NCBI RefSeq assembly: GCF_035117555.1
Contig: NZ_JAYKPK010000002.1
Location: forward strand, 372,001 to 436,000
From: Yoonia sp035117555
GTDB taxonomy: Bacteria; Pseudomonadota; Alphaproteobacteria; Rhodobacterales; Rhodobacteraceae
Direction: 5' to 3'
Length of the DNA: 64,000 nucleotides
Shown here in pieces: positions 7,821-16,008 of the stretch. Position 1 is the stretch's first letter. Each line of letters starts with the position of its first letter. A model generated the notes under the pieces. It saw nothing but the letters and a program-made list of their open reading frames with translations, did no database searches and was not told the origin of the DNA. The translations under genes were made by a program, and so were the position numbers.

Positions 7821-9396
7821 TCACCAGAGCCAAGGCTATGAAGTCGGATATGACGAAGCCGGACAGGTCCGCATCATCGAAGGCGCAGAACGTGCCGCAA
7901 CGCCGGAAGTCGCAGAAACGACGCTGGCTGGCGGCTGTTCTTCCGGTGGGACGATGCAGGAGGCGGCGCGCGCGGCGGGCAAATCCGATATTCTGGACCA
8001 ATATGCCAAGGACTATCCGCAAGGACCCCATGACCAGCCACAATCCATGTGTCCTGCCTTCGGATCTTTGCGCGTCGGCCTTAGAATGAAACGTGTGGCT
8101 ACTGTTCTGTCTGGCTCGGCGTGTTGTGTGTATGGCCTCACGTTCGTTTCTCATTTTTACGGTGCCCGCCGGTCGGTTGGTTATGTGCCGTTCAATTCCG
8201 AAAGCCTTGTGACAGGTAAGCTGTTCGAGGATATTCGCGAAAGCGTCCATGAAATGGCCGATCCTGATCGCTATGACGCGATTGTGGTGACCAATCTTTG
8301 CGTGCCGACCGCTTCCGGCGTACCGCTGCGGTTGCTGCCGCGTGAAATCAACGGCGTGCGGATCGTCGGCATCGATGTGCCGGGGTTCGGTATACCGACA
8401 CATGCAGAGGCCAAGGATGTGCTGGCCGGGGCGATGCTGAATTACGCCCGTGAAGAGATCAAGGCAGGCCCTGTCGCCCGGCCCGTTGGCGGCAAATCCG
8501 ACCGCCCGTCTGTTGCCCTGCTGGGCGAGATGTTCCCCGCTGACCCGATGATGATCGGCGCGATGCTGGCCCCGATGGGTCTGGCCGTCGGTCCTGTGGT
8601 CCCGACCCGCGAATGGCGCGAGCTTTATGCCGCCCTTGATTGCGGTGTCGTGGCGGCGATCCATCCGTTCTACACTGCGTCGGTGCGTGAATTTCAGGTG
8701 GCTGGCCGCAAGGTCATAGGTTCCGCCCCTGTCGGCTATCATGGCACCGCCGCTTGGCTCGCTGCGATTGGTGAGGCCTATGATGTGCCTGCTGCGCAGA
8801 TTGCTGCGGCACAAAACGCTTTTCTGCCTGCGATCACCGCCGCTCTTGGCAGTGCGCAGATCAAAGGCACTGTGACTGTGTCGGGCTATGAAGGGTCTGA
8901 ATTACTGGTCGCGCGTCTGCTGATCGAAAGCGGCGCGGATGTACCCTATGTCGGCACCGCCTGTCCGAAAACGCCCTGGTCCGCCGAGGATGCCGCTTGG
9001 CTGGAAAGCCGCGGTGTGAAGGTCAAATATCGTGCTTCGCTGGAGGATGATCTGGCCGCTGTCGATGCGATCAACCCTGATCTGGCGATTGGCACCACGC
9101 CTGTCGTCCAGCACGCCAAGGAACGCGGTATTCCCGCGCTTTATTTCACCAACCTGATTTCTGCGCGTCCCCTGATGGGGCCAGCTGGTGCCGGATCGCT
9201 GGCGCAGGTCGTCAATGCGGCGATTGCGGGCAAGGAAAAGATGGATACGATGCGCGCCTTTTTCGAAGGTGTGGGTCACGGCGATACCGCCGGTGTCTGG
9301 GAAGGGTCGCCCAATCTCCGCCCTGATTTCCGCGCGGCGCATCAGAAAAAGCTCGACAAGCAGGCGCGTGCGGCTGCGGCGGAGCAGATGATATGA
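7810..9396 (+). CDS. bchY: Chlorophyllide a reductase subunit BchY
   Basis: One half of the BchYZ catalytic component, homologous to NifD/BchN. 528 residues. Cysteines in contexts expected for the [4Fe-4S] cluster at the BchY-BchZ interface are visible in the N-terminal third (QSMCPAFG, GSACCVYG, VTNLCVPTASG). ALLGEMFPADPMMIG and the C-terminal HGDTAGVW match the family. The ATG at 7810 has an excellent AAGGAGG box ending about 10 nt upstream. An 82-nt spacer with a repeat element separates it from bchZ. Confidence 0.95.
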   Translation: MTLDHQSQGYEVGYDEAGQVRIIEGAERAATPEVAETTLAGGCSSGGTMQEAARAAGKSDILDQYAKDYPQGPHDQPQSMCPAFGSLRVGLRMKRVATVLSGSACCVYGLTFVSHFYGARRSVGYVPFNSESLVTGKLFEDIRESVHEMADPDRYDAIVVTNLCVPTASGVPLRLLPREINGVRIVGIDVPGFGIPTHAEAKDVLAGAMLNYAREEIKAGPVARPVGGKSDRPSVALLGEMFPADPMMIGAMLAPMGLAVGPVVPTREWRELYAALDCGVVAAIHPFYTASVREFQVAGRKVIGSAPVGYHGTAAWLAAIGEAYDVPAAQIAAAQNAFLPAITAALGSAQIKGTVTVSGYEGSELLVARLLIESGADVPYVGTACPKTPWSAEDAAWLESRGVKVKYRASLEDDLAAVDAINPDLAIGTTPVVQHAKERGIPALYFTNLISARPLMGPAGAGSLAQVVNAAIAGKEKMDTMRAFFEGVGHGDTAGVWEGSPNLRPDFRAAHQKKLDKQARAAAAEQMI

Positions 9397-9417
9397 TGGT
9401 GTTTGCTGGATATGTTG

Positions 9418-9471
9418 CAGGGGGCGCTGCCCCCGCTGCGCTCCCCCGGAGTATTTTGAACAAAGCGAGGC
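9418..9471 (+). repeat. Rhodobacteraceae-type intergenic repeat between bchY and bchZ
   Basis: A G/C hairpin GGGGGC-GCT-GCCCCC (9420-9434) followed by a C-run and the phrase GGAGTATTTTGAACAAAG. From general knowledge, hairpins followed by CCCCCGGAGTATTT are a frequent dispersed intergenic element in Rhodobacteraceae genomes. Here it interrupts an otherwise tightly overlapping operon, so it may affect the bchY-bchZ expression ratio or mRNA processing. Confidence 0.6.
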
Positions 9472-9478
9472 GCGGATC

Positions 9479-10939
9479 ATGCTGATTATGGATCATGATC
9501 GCGCGGGCGGCTATTGGGGTGCGGTTTACGCGTTCTGTGCTGTCAAAGGATTGCAGGTCGTCATCGACGGGCCTGTGGGTTGTGAAAACCTGCCGGTGAC
9601 TTCTGTGCTGCACTACACCGATGGTTTGCCGCCGCATGAATTGCCGATAGTCGTCACTGGTCTGGGCGAGACCGAAATGGGTGAAGGCACCGAGGTCGCG
9701 ATGAAACGCGCCTGGGATGTCCTCGATCCGGCTTTGCCAGCGGTCGTCGTGACCGGGTCGATTGCCGAGATGATCGGTGGCGGTGTCACGCCGCAGGGCA
9801 CCAATATCCAGCGGTTTTTGCCGCGCACGATAGATGAAGATCAATGGGAAGCCGCGGATCGCGCGATGACCTGGATCTTTACTGAATTCGGGATGACCAA
9901 AGGCCGGATGCCGCCCGAGAAGAAGCGCGTTGATGCCGATGCACCGCGTGTGAATATCCTTGGTCCGATGTATGGCGCCTTCAACATGCCATCCGATCTG
10001 GCTGAAATCCGGCGCCTGATCGAAGGCATCGGCGCCGAGGTGAATATGGTGATGCCGCTGGGTGCCCATGTCGCCGAGATGCGGAATCTGGTGAATGCGG
10101 ATGTAAATATCTGCATGTACCGCGAATTTGGCCGCGGCCTGTGTGAGGTGCTGAACAAGCCCTATCTGCAAGCGCCCTTTGGGATCGATTCCACCACCAA
10201 ATTCCTGCGCAAGCTGGGCGAGTTGACGGGGCTGGACCCCGAGCCCTTCATCGAGCGTGAAAAGCATTCCACCATCAAACCCGTCTGGGATCTGTGGCGG
10301 TCGGTCACGCAGGATTTCTTTGCCACGGCGGAATTCGCCATTGTCGCGAATGAAACCTACGCCCGTGGCATCCGGCATTATCTAGAGGGTGATCTGGGCT
10401 TTCCCTGCGCCTTTGCTGTCGCGCGGTGTCGCGGCAAGAAAACCGACAATGACGAAGTGCGCCGCTTATTGCATACCAAACGCCCGCTGATCGTCATGGG
10501 GTCGATCAATGAAAAAATGTATCTGGCCGAAATGAAGGCCGGACACGGGCCAAGCCCGGTGTTCATCCCCGCCAGTTTCCCCGGTGCCGCCATCCGGCGG
10601 GCCACGGGCACGCCGTTCATGGGCTATGCCGGGGCGACCTATGTCCTGCAAGAGGTCTGCAATGGCCTGTTCGACGCACTGTTCCATATCCTGCCGCTGG
10701 GCACCGATATGGATGCAACCGATGCCACGCTGACGCCACTGCGCCGCGACTTCCCCTGGGATGCCGATGCTCAGGCCAAGCTGGACGAGATCGTGGCGAC
10801 ACACCCGATCCTGACACGTATTTCTGCTGCGAAATCTCTGCGCGACGCCGCAGAGCGCGCGGCACTCGATGCCGGCAACGACAGGGTTGTGCTGGAAACC
10901 GTCGAGACTCTGCAACCATCCCCTGGAGGACGCAAATGA
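9479..10939 (+). CDS. bchZ: Chlorophyllide a reductase subunit BchZ
   Basis: Second catalytic subunit of chlorophyllide a reductase (NifK/BchB-like), binds the substrate chlorophyllide with BchY. 486 residues. The N-terminus DHDRAGGYWGAVYAF and DGPVGCENLPVTSVLHYTDG are characteristic, the Cys being a probable cluster ligand; the C-terminal 60 residues (PWDADAQAKLDEIV...) form the small helical domain shared with BchB-type proteins. The stop codon overlaps the pufQ start by 4 nt, joining the bch and puf operons. Confidence 0.95.
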   Translation: MLIMDHDRAGGYWGAVYAFCAVKGLQVVIDGPVGCENLPVTSVLHYTDGLPPHELPIVVTGLGETEMGEGTEVAMKRAWDVLDPALPAVVVTGSIAEMIGGGVTPQGTNIQRFLPRTIDEDQWEAADRAMTWIFTEFGMTKGRMPPEKKRVDADAPRVNILGPMYGAFNMPSDLAEIRRLIEGIGAEVNMVMPLGAHVAEMRNLVNADVNICMYREFGRGLCEVLNKPYLQAPFGIDSTTKFLRKLGELTGLDPEPFIEREKHSTIKPVWDLWRSVTQDFFATAEFAIVANETYARGIRHYLEGDLGFPCAFAVARCRGKKTDNDEVRRLLHTKRPLIVMGSINEKMYLAEMKAGHGPSPVFIPASFPGAAIRRATGTPFMGYAGATYVLQEVCNGLFDALFHILPLGTDMDATDATLTPLRRDFPWDADAQAKLDEIVATHPILTRISAAKSLRDAAERAALDAGNDRVVLETVETLQPSPGGRK

Positions 10940-11160
10940 CTGATTTCACCACAGACGCCCCGATTGTCCGGAGCAGGAACGCAGCCCCTAAACGTGAGTA
11001 TTACGCCTATTTCGGGGTGATCTTTCTGGCAACGCTGCCACTGGCGATCCTGACATGGGTGCTGTTCGCGGCGCGCCGGATGGAATGGCCCGAACATGGA
11101 CCCATCGCCAAAGCCTGGACCCAGGCGCGTATCATTACGCCGCATATCTTCAACGGATAA
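10936..11160 (+). CDS. pufQ: PufQ, bacteriochlorophyll-related assembly protein
   Basis: 74-residue protein with one central membrane helix (YAYFGVIFLATLPLAILTWVLF) flanked by hydrophilic ends. PufQ is known to be needed for normal bacteriochlorophyll synthesis and for assembly of pigment-protein complexes. Identified by length, topology and its position between bchZ and pufB. It starts inside bchZ (ATGA) and is followed by a 144-nt spacer with three hairpins. Confidence 0.85.
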   Translation: MTDFTTDAPIVRSRNAAPKREYYAYFGVIFLATLPLAILTWVLFAARRMEWPEHGPIAKAWTQARIITPHIFNG

Positions 11161-11173
11161 TCGCGGCACGACA

Positions 11174-11249
11174 TTTGCCCCACATGGGCAAAAAAGAATT
11201 CGTCATTCCCCCCCGGGATGACGGAATGGGACAGAAGAAGAGCTTCTGT
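11174..11249 (+). promoter_or_regulatory. Three consecutive hairpins in the pufQ-pufB leader
   Basis: Inverted repeats TTTGCCC/GGGCAAA (11174-11192), CGTCAT-TCCC/GGGATGACG (11201-11223) and ACAGAAG/CTTCTGT (11231-11249) follow each other between pufQ and pufB. None has a proper U-tract except the first, which ends in a short A-run rather than T, so they are more likely 5' stabilising or processing structures of the pufBA mRNA than terminators. Confidence 0.55.
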
Positions 11250-11304
11250 CGTAACCCGGCCGCGGGGGATGCGCGGTGTCGGTATTTATTTTTGGAGACA
11301 AAAC

Positions 11305-11460
11305 ATGGCTGACAAATCTGACCTTTCGTTCACAGGTCTCACTGATGAGCAGGCCCAAGAGCTGCACGCAGTATATATGAGCGGCTTCACGATCTTCACG
11401 ATCGTTGCTGTCGTCGCGCATATCCTGACGTACATCAAGCTTCCTTGGTTTAACTGGTAA
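11305..11460 (+). CDS. pufB: Light-harvesting 1 beta chain PufB
   Basis: 51-residue single-helix LH1 beta polypeptide of the core antenna. Start chosen at 11305 because TTTGGAGAC lies 6-10 nt upstream and the product then has the usual length. The bacteriochlorophyll-binding His is in VVAHILTYIKLPWF, 18 residues before the end, and a second conserved His sits in AQELHAVYM before the membrane helix. The C-terminal aromatic motif LPWFNW is typical. pufA follows after 17 nt. Confidence 0.95.
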   Translation: MADKSDLSFTGLTDEQAQELHAVYMSGFTIFTIVAVVAHILTYIKLPWFNW

Positions 11461-11477
11461 GAGAAGGAACACACAAA

Positions 11478-11630
11478 ATGGCACAATTTTACAAAATCTG
11501 GCTGATCTTCGATCCACGCCGCGTTTTCGTGGCACAGGGCGTGTTCCTTTTCCTGCTGGCTGTGATGATTCACCTCGTCCTGCTGAGCAATGAAAGCACC
11601 AACTGGTTCCAGCGCGCCTTTGGCGGCTGA
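11478..11630 (+). CDS. pufA: Light-harvesting 1 alpha chain PufA
   Basis: 50-residue LH1 alpha polypeptide, beginning MAQFYKIWLIFDPRRVFVAQ, the standard alpha-chain N-terminus. The bacteriochlorophyll ligand His is in LAVMIHLVLLS, followed by the short C-terminal segment with NWFQ. AGAAGGAAC provides the ribosome-binding site. Pairs with PufB to form the LH1 subunit around the reaction centre. Confidence 0.95.
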   Translation: MAQFYKIWLIFDPRRVFVAQGVFLFLLAVMIHLVLLSNESTNWFQRAFGG

Positions 11631-11655
11631 TCTGCGTTTTCACATGATATCGCTC

Positions 11656-11678
11656 CGGGCGGGGTTTTGATCCGCCCG
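11656..11678 (+). promoter_or_regulatory. Intercistronic hairpin between pufA and pufL
   Basis: CGGGCGG (11656-11662) pairs with CCGCCCG (11672-11678) around a 9-nt loop. A stable hairpin at this place is known to protect the 3' end of the pufBA segment from decay, giving excess LH1 over reaction centre. There is no U-run, so it should not terminate. Confidence 0.7.
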
Positions 11679-11755
11679 CAGCAAACATCGACATTGACGC
11701 TCACAGGGCGCAGCCGAACGGGCATGCAGGGCCTGTAGACATATGGAGTATGAAG

Positions 11756-12589
11756 ATGGCACAGCTCAGCTTCGAAAGAAAATATCGGGTCCGTGGCGGG
11801 ACCTTGATAGGCGGAGATCTGTTCGACTTCTGGGTGGGGCCATTTTACGTTGGCTTCTTTGGAGTCGTGACGTTCTTTTTCGCCGTCCTTGGGACGATAT
11901 TGATATTTTACGGGGCCAGCCAAGGCCCCACATGGAATCCCTGGCTGATTTCCATCAACCCGCCGCCGCTTGAATACGGCCTTGGGGTCGCGCCTTTACT
12001 GGACGGCGGGCTGTGGCAAATCATTACGATCTGCGCGGTTTTCGCCTTTGTCGGCTGGATGATGCGTGAAGTCGAAATCTGCCGCAAACTGGGCATCGGC
12101 TATCACGTGCCCTTTGCCTTTGGGGTTGCGATCTTTGCCTATGTCACGCTGGTCATCATTCGCCCGGCCTTGATGGGTGCCTGGGGTTACGGATTTCCTT
12201 ACGGGATTTTCAGCCACCTCGATTGGGTGAATAACGTGGGCTATGCTTACGGCAACTTCCACTACAACCCAGCGCATATGGTCGCGATCAGTTTCTTCTG
12301 GATCACGGCTGTGGCCTTGGCTTTGCACGGGTCGCTGGTTCTGTCGGCGGTCAATCCGTCGAAAGGGTCCAAGACCATCGCATCGCCGGATCATGAAGAC
12401 ACCTATTTCCGCGATCTGATCGGCTATTCGGTCGGTCCACTGGGCATCCATCGCCTGGGCCTTTTCCTGGCATTGATGGCCGGGTTCTGGAGCGCGGTCT
12501 GTATCGTCATCTCTGGCACGATCTGGTTCGAAGAATGGATCGTCTGGTGGGATTGGTACTATGAACTGCCTTGGTGGGTAGACCTGTAG
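11756..12589 (+). CDS. pufL: Photosynthetic reaction centre L subunit PufL
   Basis: L chain of the type II reaction centre, five membrane helices, 277 residues from this start. The ATG at 11756 (giving MAQLSFERKYRV) is preferred over one at 11750 because GGAG lies 7 nt upstream and it matches the mature N-terminus of other L chains. Bacteriochlorophyll ligands are in GIFSHLDW and NPAHMVAIS; the non-haem iron and QB-site histidines are in ALALHGSLV and GIHRLGL; the QB-site DHEDTYF and Ser in GYSVG are present. Confidence 0.97.
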   Translation: MAQLSFERKYRVRGGTLIGGDLFDFWVGPFYVGFFGVVTFFFAVLGTILIFYGASQGPTWNPWLISINPPPLEYGLGVAPLLDGGLWQIITICAVFAFVGWMMREVEICRKLGIGYHVPFAFGVAIFAYVTLVIIRPALMGAWGYGFPYGIFSHLDWVNNVGYAYGNFHYNPAHMVAISFFWITAVALALHGSLVLSAVNPSKGSKTIASPDHEDTYFRDLIGYSVGPLGIHRLGLFLALMAGFWSAVCIVISGTIWFEEWIVWWDWYYELPWWVDL

Positions 12590-12602
12590 GAGGGTATGAA
12601 AA

Positions 12603-13529
12603 ATGGCTGAATATCAAAATATCTTCACACAAGTCCAGGTACAGGGCCCCGCCGAAATGGGGGTGATGGCAGATGCCACCACGATGAGCGAACGCACCAA
12701 AAGCGCCCGTTTCTCGACCCTGTTCGGCTTGTTTGGTAACGCACAGGTAGGTCCCGTCCATCTTGGGTCCTACGGATTGGTCGCTGTTGTCGGCTTTGCG
12801 GCATGGTTCTTCATCATCGGGATGAATTTCTGGGCGCAGGTCGATTACAGTCCTGGTCTGTTCCTGCGCGATCTGTTCTGGCTGTCGCTGGAACCGCCAT
12901 CGCCGTCTTACGGGCTGGGCTTTGCGCCGCTGGACGAAGGCGGATGGTGGCTGATCGCCAGTTTCTTCTTCCTGGTTGGCTGCTGTGCCTGGTGGATGCG
13001 CACCTATAACCGCGCCAAGGCGCTGGGCATGGGTCTGCATGTGGCTTACGCTTTTGCCGCGCTGCTTTGGTTGATCTTCGTGCTGAACCTGATCCGTCCG
13101 ATCCTGATGGGATCATGGAGCGAGGCTGTCCCTTATGGCATCTTCTCGCATCTTGACTGGACCAACCTGTTTTCGATCACGCATGGCAACTTGTTCTATA
13201 ACCCGTTCCACGCGCTTTCGATTGCCTTCCTTTATGGCTCGGCTCTGCTGTTTGCCATGCATGGGGCGACGATCCTTGCAGTCAGCCGCTTTGGCGGTGA
13301 ACGCGAGATCGAACAGATCGTCGACCGTGGCACGGCATCGGAACGGGCCGCTTTGTTCTGGCGCTGGACCATGGGCTTTAACGCCACGATGGAAGGTATC
13401 CACCGCTGGGCCTGGTGGTTTGCAGTTCTCACTCCGCTGACTGGCGGGATCGGGATCCTGCTGTCGGGCACCGTCGTGGACAATTGGTTCGTCTGGGCAC
13501 AGATCCACGGCTATGCGCCCGTAAATTAA
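12603..13529 (+). CDS. pufM: Photosynthetic reaction centre M subunit PufM
   Basis: M chain of the reaction centre, 308 residues, preceded by AGGAGGG. Special-pair and accessory chlorophyll ligands are in FSHLDWTN and NPFHALSIA; iron ligands are His in AMHGATIL, Glu in GGEREIEQIVDRG and His in GIHRWAWW. The C-terminus ends VWAQIHGYAPVN, the normal short form. No tetrahaem cytochrome gene (pufC) follows; pufX does, so electrons must come from soluble or membrane-anchored cytochrome c. Confidence 0.97.
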   Translation: MAEYQNIFTQVQVQGPAEMGVMADATTMSERTKSARFSTLFGLFGNAQVGPVHLGSYGLVAVVGFAAWFFIIGMNFWAQVDYSPGLFLRDLFWLSLEPPSPSYGLGFAPLDEGGWWLIASFFFLVGCCAWWMRTYNRAKALGMGLHVAYAFAALLWLIFVLNLIRPILMGSWSEAVPYGIFSHLDWTNLFSITHGNLFYNPFHALSIAFLYGSALLFAMHGATILAVSRFGGEREIEQIVDRGTASERAALFWRWTMGFNATMEGIHRWAWWFAVLTPLTGGIGILLSGTVVDNWFVWAQIHGYAPVN

Positions 13530-13537
13530 GGAGAGAG

Positions 13538-13780
13538 ATGATGAAAAACGACAACATCCTCGACATGAACAGCAAAAGCAGGCTGACCGCCGACATCACC
13601 TTTCTGATGCTCAAAGGTGCAGGTTATGCGGCTCTTGTCGTGGTGGCGATCTGGTTCTTTATCGGTGCTTTTGCCCTGATCGGCGGGGCCTTGCCCGAAG
13701 AAAGCCGGATGGCGCCGGACCCGATTAACCGGCCAGCGCCGGTTGAGGAACCTGCGGCTGACGCTGCCGTCGCTGAATAA
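13538..13780 (+). CDS. pufX: Reaction centre-LH1 core subunit PufX
   Basis: 80-residue protein directly after pufM, with ribosome site AAGGAGAG. One membrane helix begins with LKGAGYAALVVV; the KGAG motif at the helix start matches the MMKGAGWAGG of Rhodobacter PufX. The C-terminus is acidic and Pro/Ala-rich, which is likely processed. PufX opens the LH1 ring for quinone exchange and in some species dimerises the core. Sequence similarity is low across this family, so the call rests on motif, size and position. Confidence 0.88.
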   Translation: MMKNDNILDMNSKSRLTADITFLMLKGAGYAALVVVAIWFFIGAFALIGGALPEESRMAPDPINRPAPVEEPAADAAVAE

Positions 13781-13789
13781 TACACCATT

Positions 13790-13822
13790 GGATCAGGCAT
13801 AACGCGACGCCTTGCCTGATCC
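13790..13822 (+). promoter_or_regulatory. 3' hairpin of the puf operon
   Basis: GGATCAGGC (13790-13798) pairs perfectly with GCCTGATCC (13814-13822) ten nt after the pufX stop. No U-tract follows. It probably stabilises the 3' end of puf mRNA or works with the terminator 90 nt further on. Confidence 0.6.
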
Positions 13823-13907
13823 TTCGCTGTCGGATCACCCTTCCCTGGTCGATCCGTCATTGGGGCCCAAAGCTCCAGTTCCCTTCCTGTTGGCTACAGG
13901 AGATGAG

Positions 13908-13945
13908 CGTCGCAAGCGGGTCACCCCACTTGCGACGTTTTTTTT
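13908..13945 (+). terminator. Rho-independent terminator after puf, 16 nt before dxs
   Basis: Stem CGTCGCAAG(13908-13916)/CTTGCGACG(13929-13937), extended inward by GGG/CCC pairs, then eight T (13938-13945). A textbook terminator for the puf operon. It leaves only 16 nt before the dxs ATG, so dxs has no space for a separate promoter downstream of it. Confidence 0.9.
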
Positions 13946-13961
13946 ATAGCAAAGGTGCATC

Positions 13962-15896
13962 ATGACACATCGCCCTCATACCCCGTTCCTGGATTCCATC
14001 GCTGGCCCCGCCGATTTGCGACGGATGAGCGATGCGGCCCTTGCCAATCTAGCCGATGATGTCCGCACCGAAGTGATTTCCGCCGTGTCAGAGACGGGCG
14101 GCCATCTGGGATCATCCCTTGGTGTGGTCGAGCTGACAGTTGCCATTCACGCCGTGTTCGACACGCCGCGCGATAAATTGATCTTTGATGTGGGCCACCA
14201 ATGTTATCCGCATAAGGTGCTGACCGGCAGGCGTGACCGTATCCGGACCCTGCGGCAGGAAGGTGGCCTGTCCGGTTTCACCAAACGCGCGGAAAGTGAA
14301 TTTGACCCTTTCGGTGCCGCGCATTCCAGCACCTCGATTTCCGCCGCACTCGGGTTCACCGTGGGCCGTGATCTGGGTATGCCAACCGGCGATGCGATTG
14401 CCGTGATCGGCGATGGGTCGATCAGCGCCGGTATGGCCTATGAGGCGATGAACAACGCAGGCTCCGAAGGGCGGCGGCTGTTCGTGATCCTGAATGACAA
14501 CGAGATGTCGATTGCGCCCCCTGTCGGCGCGATGTCGAAATATTTGTCTGGCCTCTATGCCTCGCCTTTGGGCGATCTGCACAAGATGGCCGAAGGGTTT
14601 GAATCCGTCCTGCCCGGCCCGATCCGCGACCATGCCCGCCGCGCGCGGCAATTGGTGACAGGTGTGCAATCAGGCAATGCGGGCACTTTGTTCGAAAGCC
14701 TTGGCTTTTCCTATATCGGCCCGATTGATGGCCACGATATGTCTCAGCTTCTGCCGGTGCTGCGCGCGGCGAAAACCCGCGCCACTGGCCCAGTGCTGAT
14801 CCATGTCTGCACGAAAAAGGGCAAAGGCTATGCTCCCGCCGAGCAAAGCGCCGACAAATACCACGGTGTCGCGAAGTTCAACGTGGCCAGCGGCGAACAG
14901 GCCAAATCGCGCCCCAATGCGCCAAGCTATACCAAGATTTTTGGGACTGCTCTGACCGTTGAGGCGCAGCATGACCCGCGTATCGTTGCCGTGACTGCCG
15001 CGATGCCCAACGGCACCGGCGTTGACATCATGGGCCAGCGGTTCAAGAACCGCGTGTTCGATGTGGGCATCGCCGAACAGCATGGCGTGACCTTTGCCGC
15101 GGGGATGGCGGCCAGCGGCCTCAAGCCTTTCTGCGCGATCTACTCGACCTTCCTGCAACGCGGCTATGACCAGATTGTCCATGATGTCGCTTTGCAGAAC
15201 CTGCCGGTGCGTTTCGCGATTGACCGCGCGGGGCTGGTCGGTGCCGATGGGCCGACCCATGCGGGGTCCTTCGACATCGGCTATCTGTCCGCCCTGCCCA
15301 ATATGGTGGTGATGGCGGCGGGCGATGAACTGGAACTGATGCATATGGTCCGCACTGCTGCGGATTATGACGCTGGCCCTATCGCCTTTCGTTATCCCCG
15401 CGGGGAAGGTGTCGGGCTGGAACTGCCTGACCGTGGCGAGATCATCGAGATCGGCAAGGGCCGCATCCTGCAAGAAGGCAGCGACATCGCATTGCTGTCC
15501 TTTGGCGCGCATTTGGACGAATGCCGTAAAGCCGCCCGTCAGCTGGAGGCGCAGGGCCTCAGCGTCACCATCGCCGACGCGCGTTTCGCCAAACCGCTGG
15601 ACCGCGCGCTGATCCGGCAATTGCTGCGCCATCACAAAGCGCTGGTCACGGTGGAACAGGGCGCGCAGGGCGGTTTCGGTGCCATGGTCCTGCATGATCT
15701 GGCGAATGACGGCCTGCTTGATGGACGTTGTCAAATCCGCACCATGACGCTGCCGGATCGGTTCATCGACCATGCCGCACCGGATGTGATGTATGCCGAG
15801 GCCGGGCTGACAGCGGTGGATATTGCCGCGACGGCGATGCAGGCGGCGAATGTCAGTTTCCGCAAAACCTCTGACCCGGTCACCGGACCGCGATAA
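13962..15896 (+). CDS. dxs: 1-deoxy-D-xylulose-5-phosphate synthase
   Basis: Thiamine-diphosphate enzyme joining pyruvate and glyceraldehyde 3-phosphate, the first step of the non-mevalonate isoprenoid pathway. 644 residues, full length. TPP site GDGSISAGMAYEAMNNAG, catalytic region GHLGSSLG and GHQCYPHKVLTGRR near the N-terminus, GIAEQHGVTFAAGMA and RAGLVGADGPTHAGSFD in the central domain. Placement right after puf is common in photosynthesis clusters and supplies precursors for carotenoids and phytol. The terminator immediately upstream means it is read through or regulated at that hairpin. Confidence 0.96.
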   Translation: MTHRPHTPFLDSIAGPADLRRMSDAALANLADDVRTEVISAVSETGGHLGSSLGVVELTVAIHAVFDTPRDKLIFDVGHQCYPHKVLTGRRDRIRTLRQEGGLSGFTKRAESEFDPFGAAHSSTSISAALGFTVGRDLGMPTGDAIAVIGDGSISAGMAYEAMNNAGSEGRRLFVILNDNEMSIAPPVGAMSKYLSGLYASPLGDLHKMAEGFESVLPGPIRDHARRARQLVTGVQSGNAGTLFESLGFSYIGPIDGHDMSQLLPVLRAAKTRATGPVLIHVCTKKGKGYAPAEQSADKYHGVAKFNVASGEQAKSRPNAPSYTKIFGTALTVEAQHDPRIVAVTAAMPNGTGVDIMGQRFKNRVFDVGIAEQHGVTFAAGMAASGLKPFCAIYSTFLQRGYDQIVHDVALQNLPVRFAIDRAGLVGADGPTHAGSFDIGYLSALPNMVVMAAGDELELMHMVRTAADYDAGPIAFRYPRGEGVGLELPDRGEIIEIGKGRILQEGSDIALLSFGAHLDECRKAARQLEAQGLSVTIADARFAKPLDRALIRQLLRHHKALVTVEQGAQGGFGAMVLHDLANDGLLDGRCQIRTMTLPDRFIDHAAPDVMYAEAGLTAVDIAATAMQAANVSFRKTSDPVTGPR

Positions 15897-16008
15897 GACG
15901 CGCGAAACTGATGACGTTTGTCAGGCCAACAGGCGCAGAAATTCGCGTTCGAGTTGAAACCTTTTCGTGGGCTCCGTGTTGGTCCGGCGCAACCAAGGAG
16001 AAAAGCCT

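Noticed and set aside
7678..8814. 378-codon open frame antisense to bchY
   Set aside because: Shadow of bchY, His/Arg-rich with no family features.
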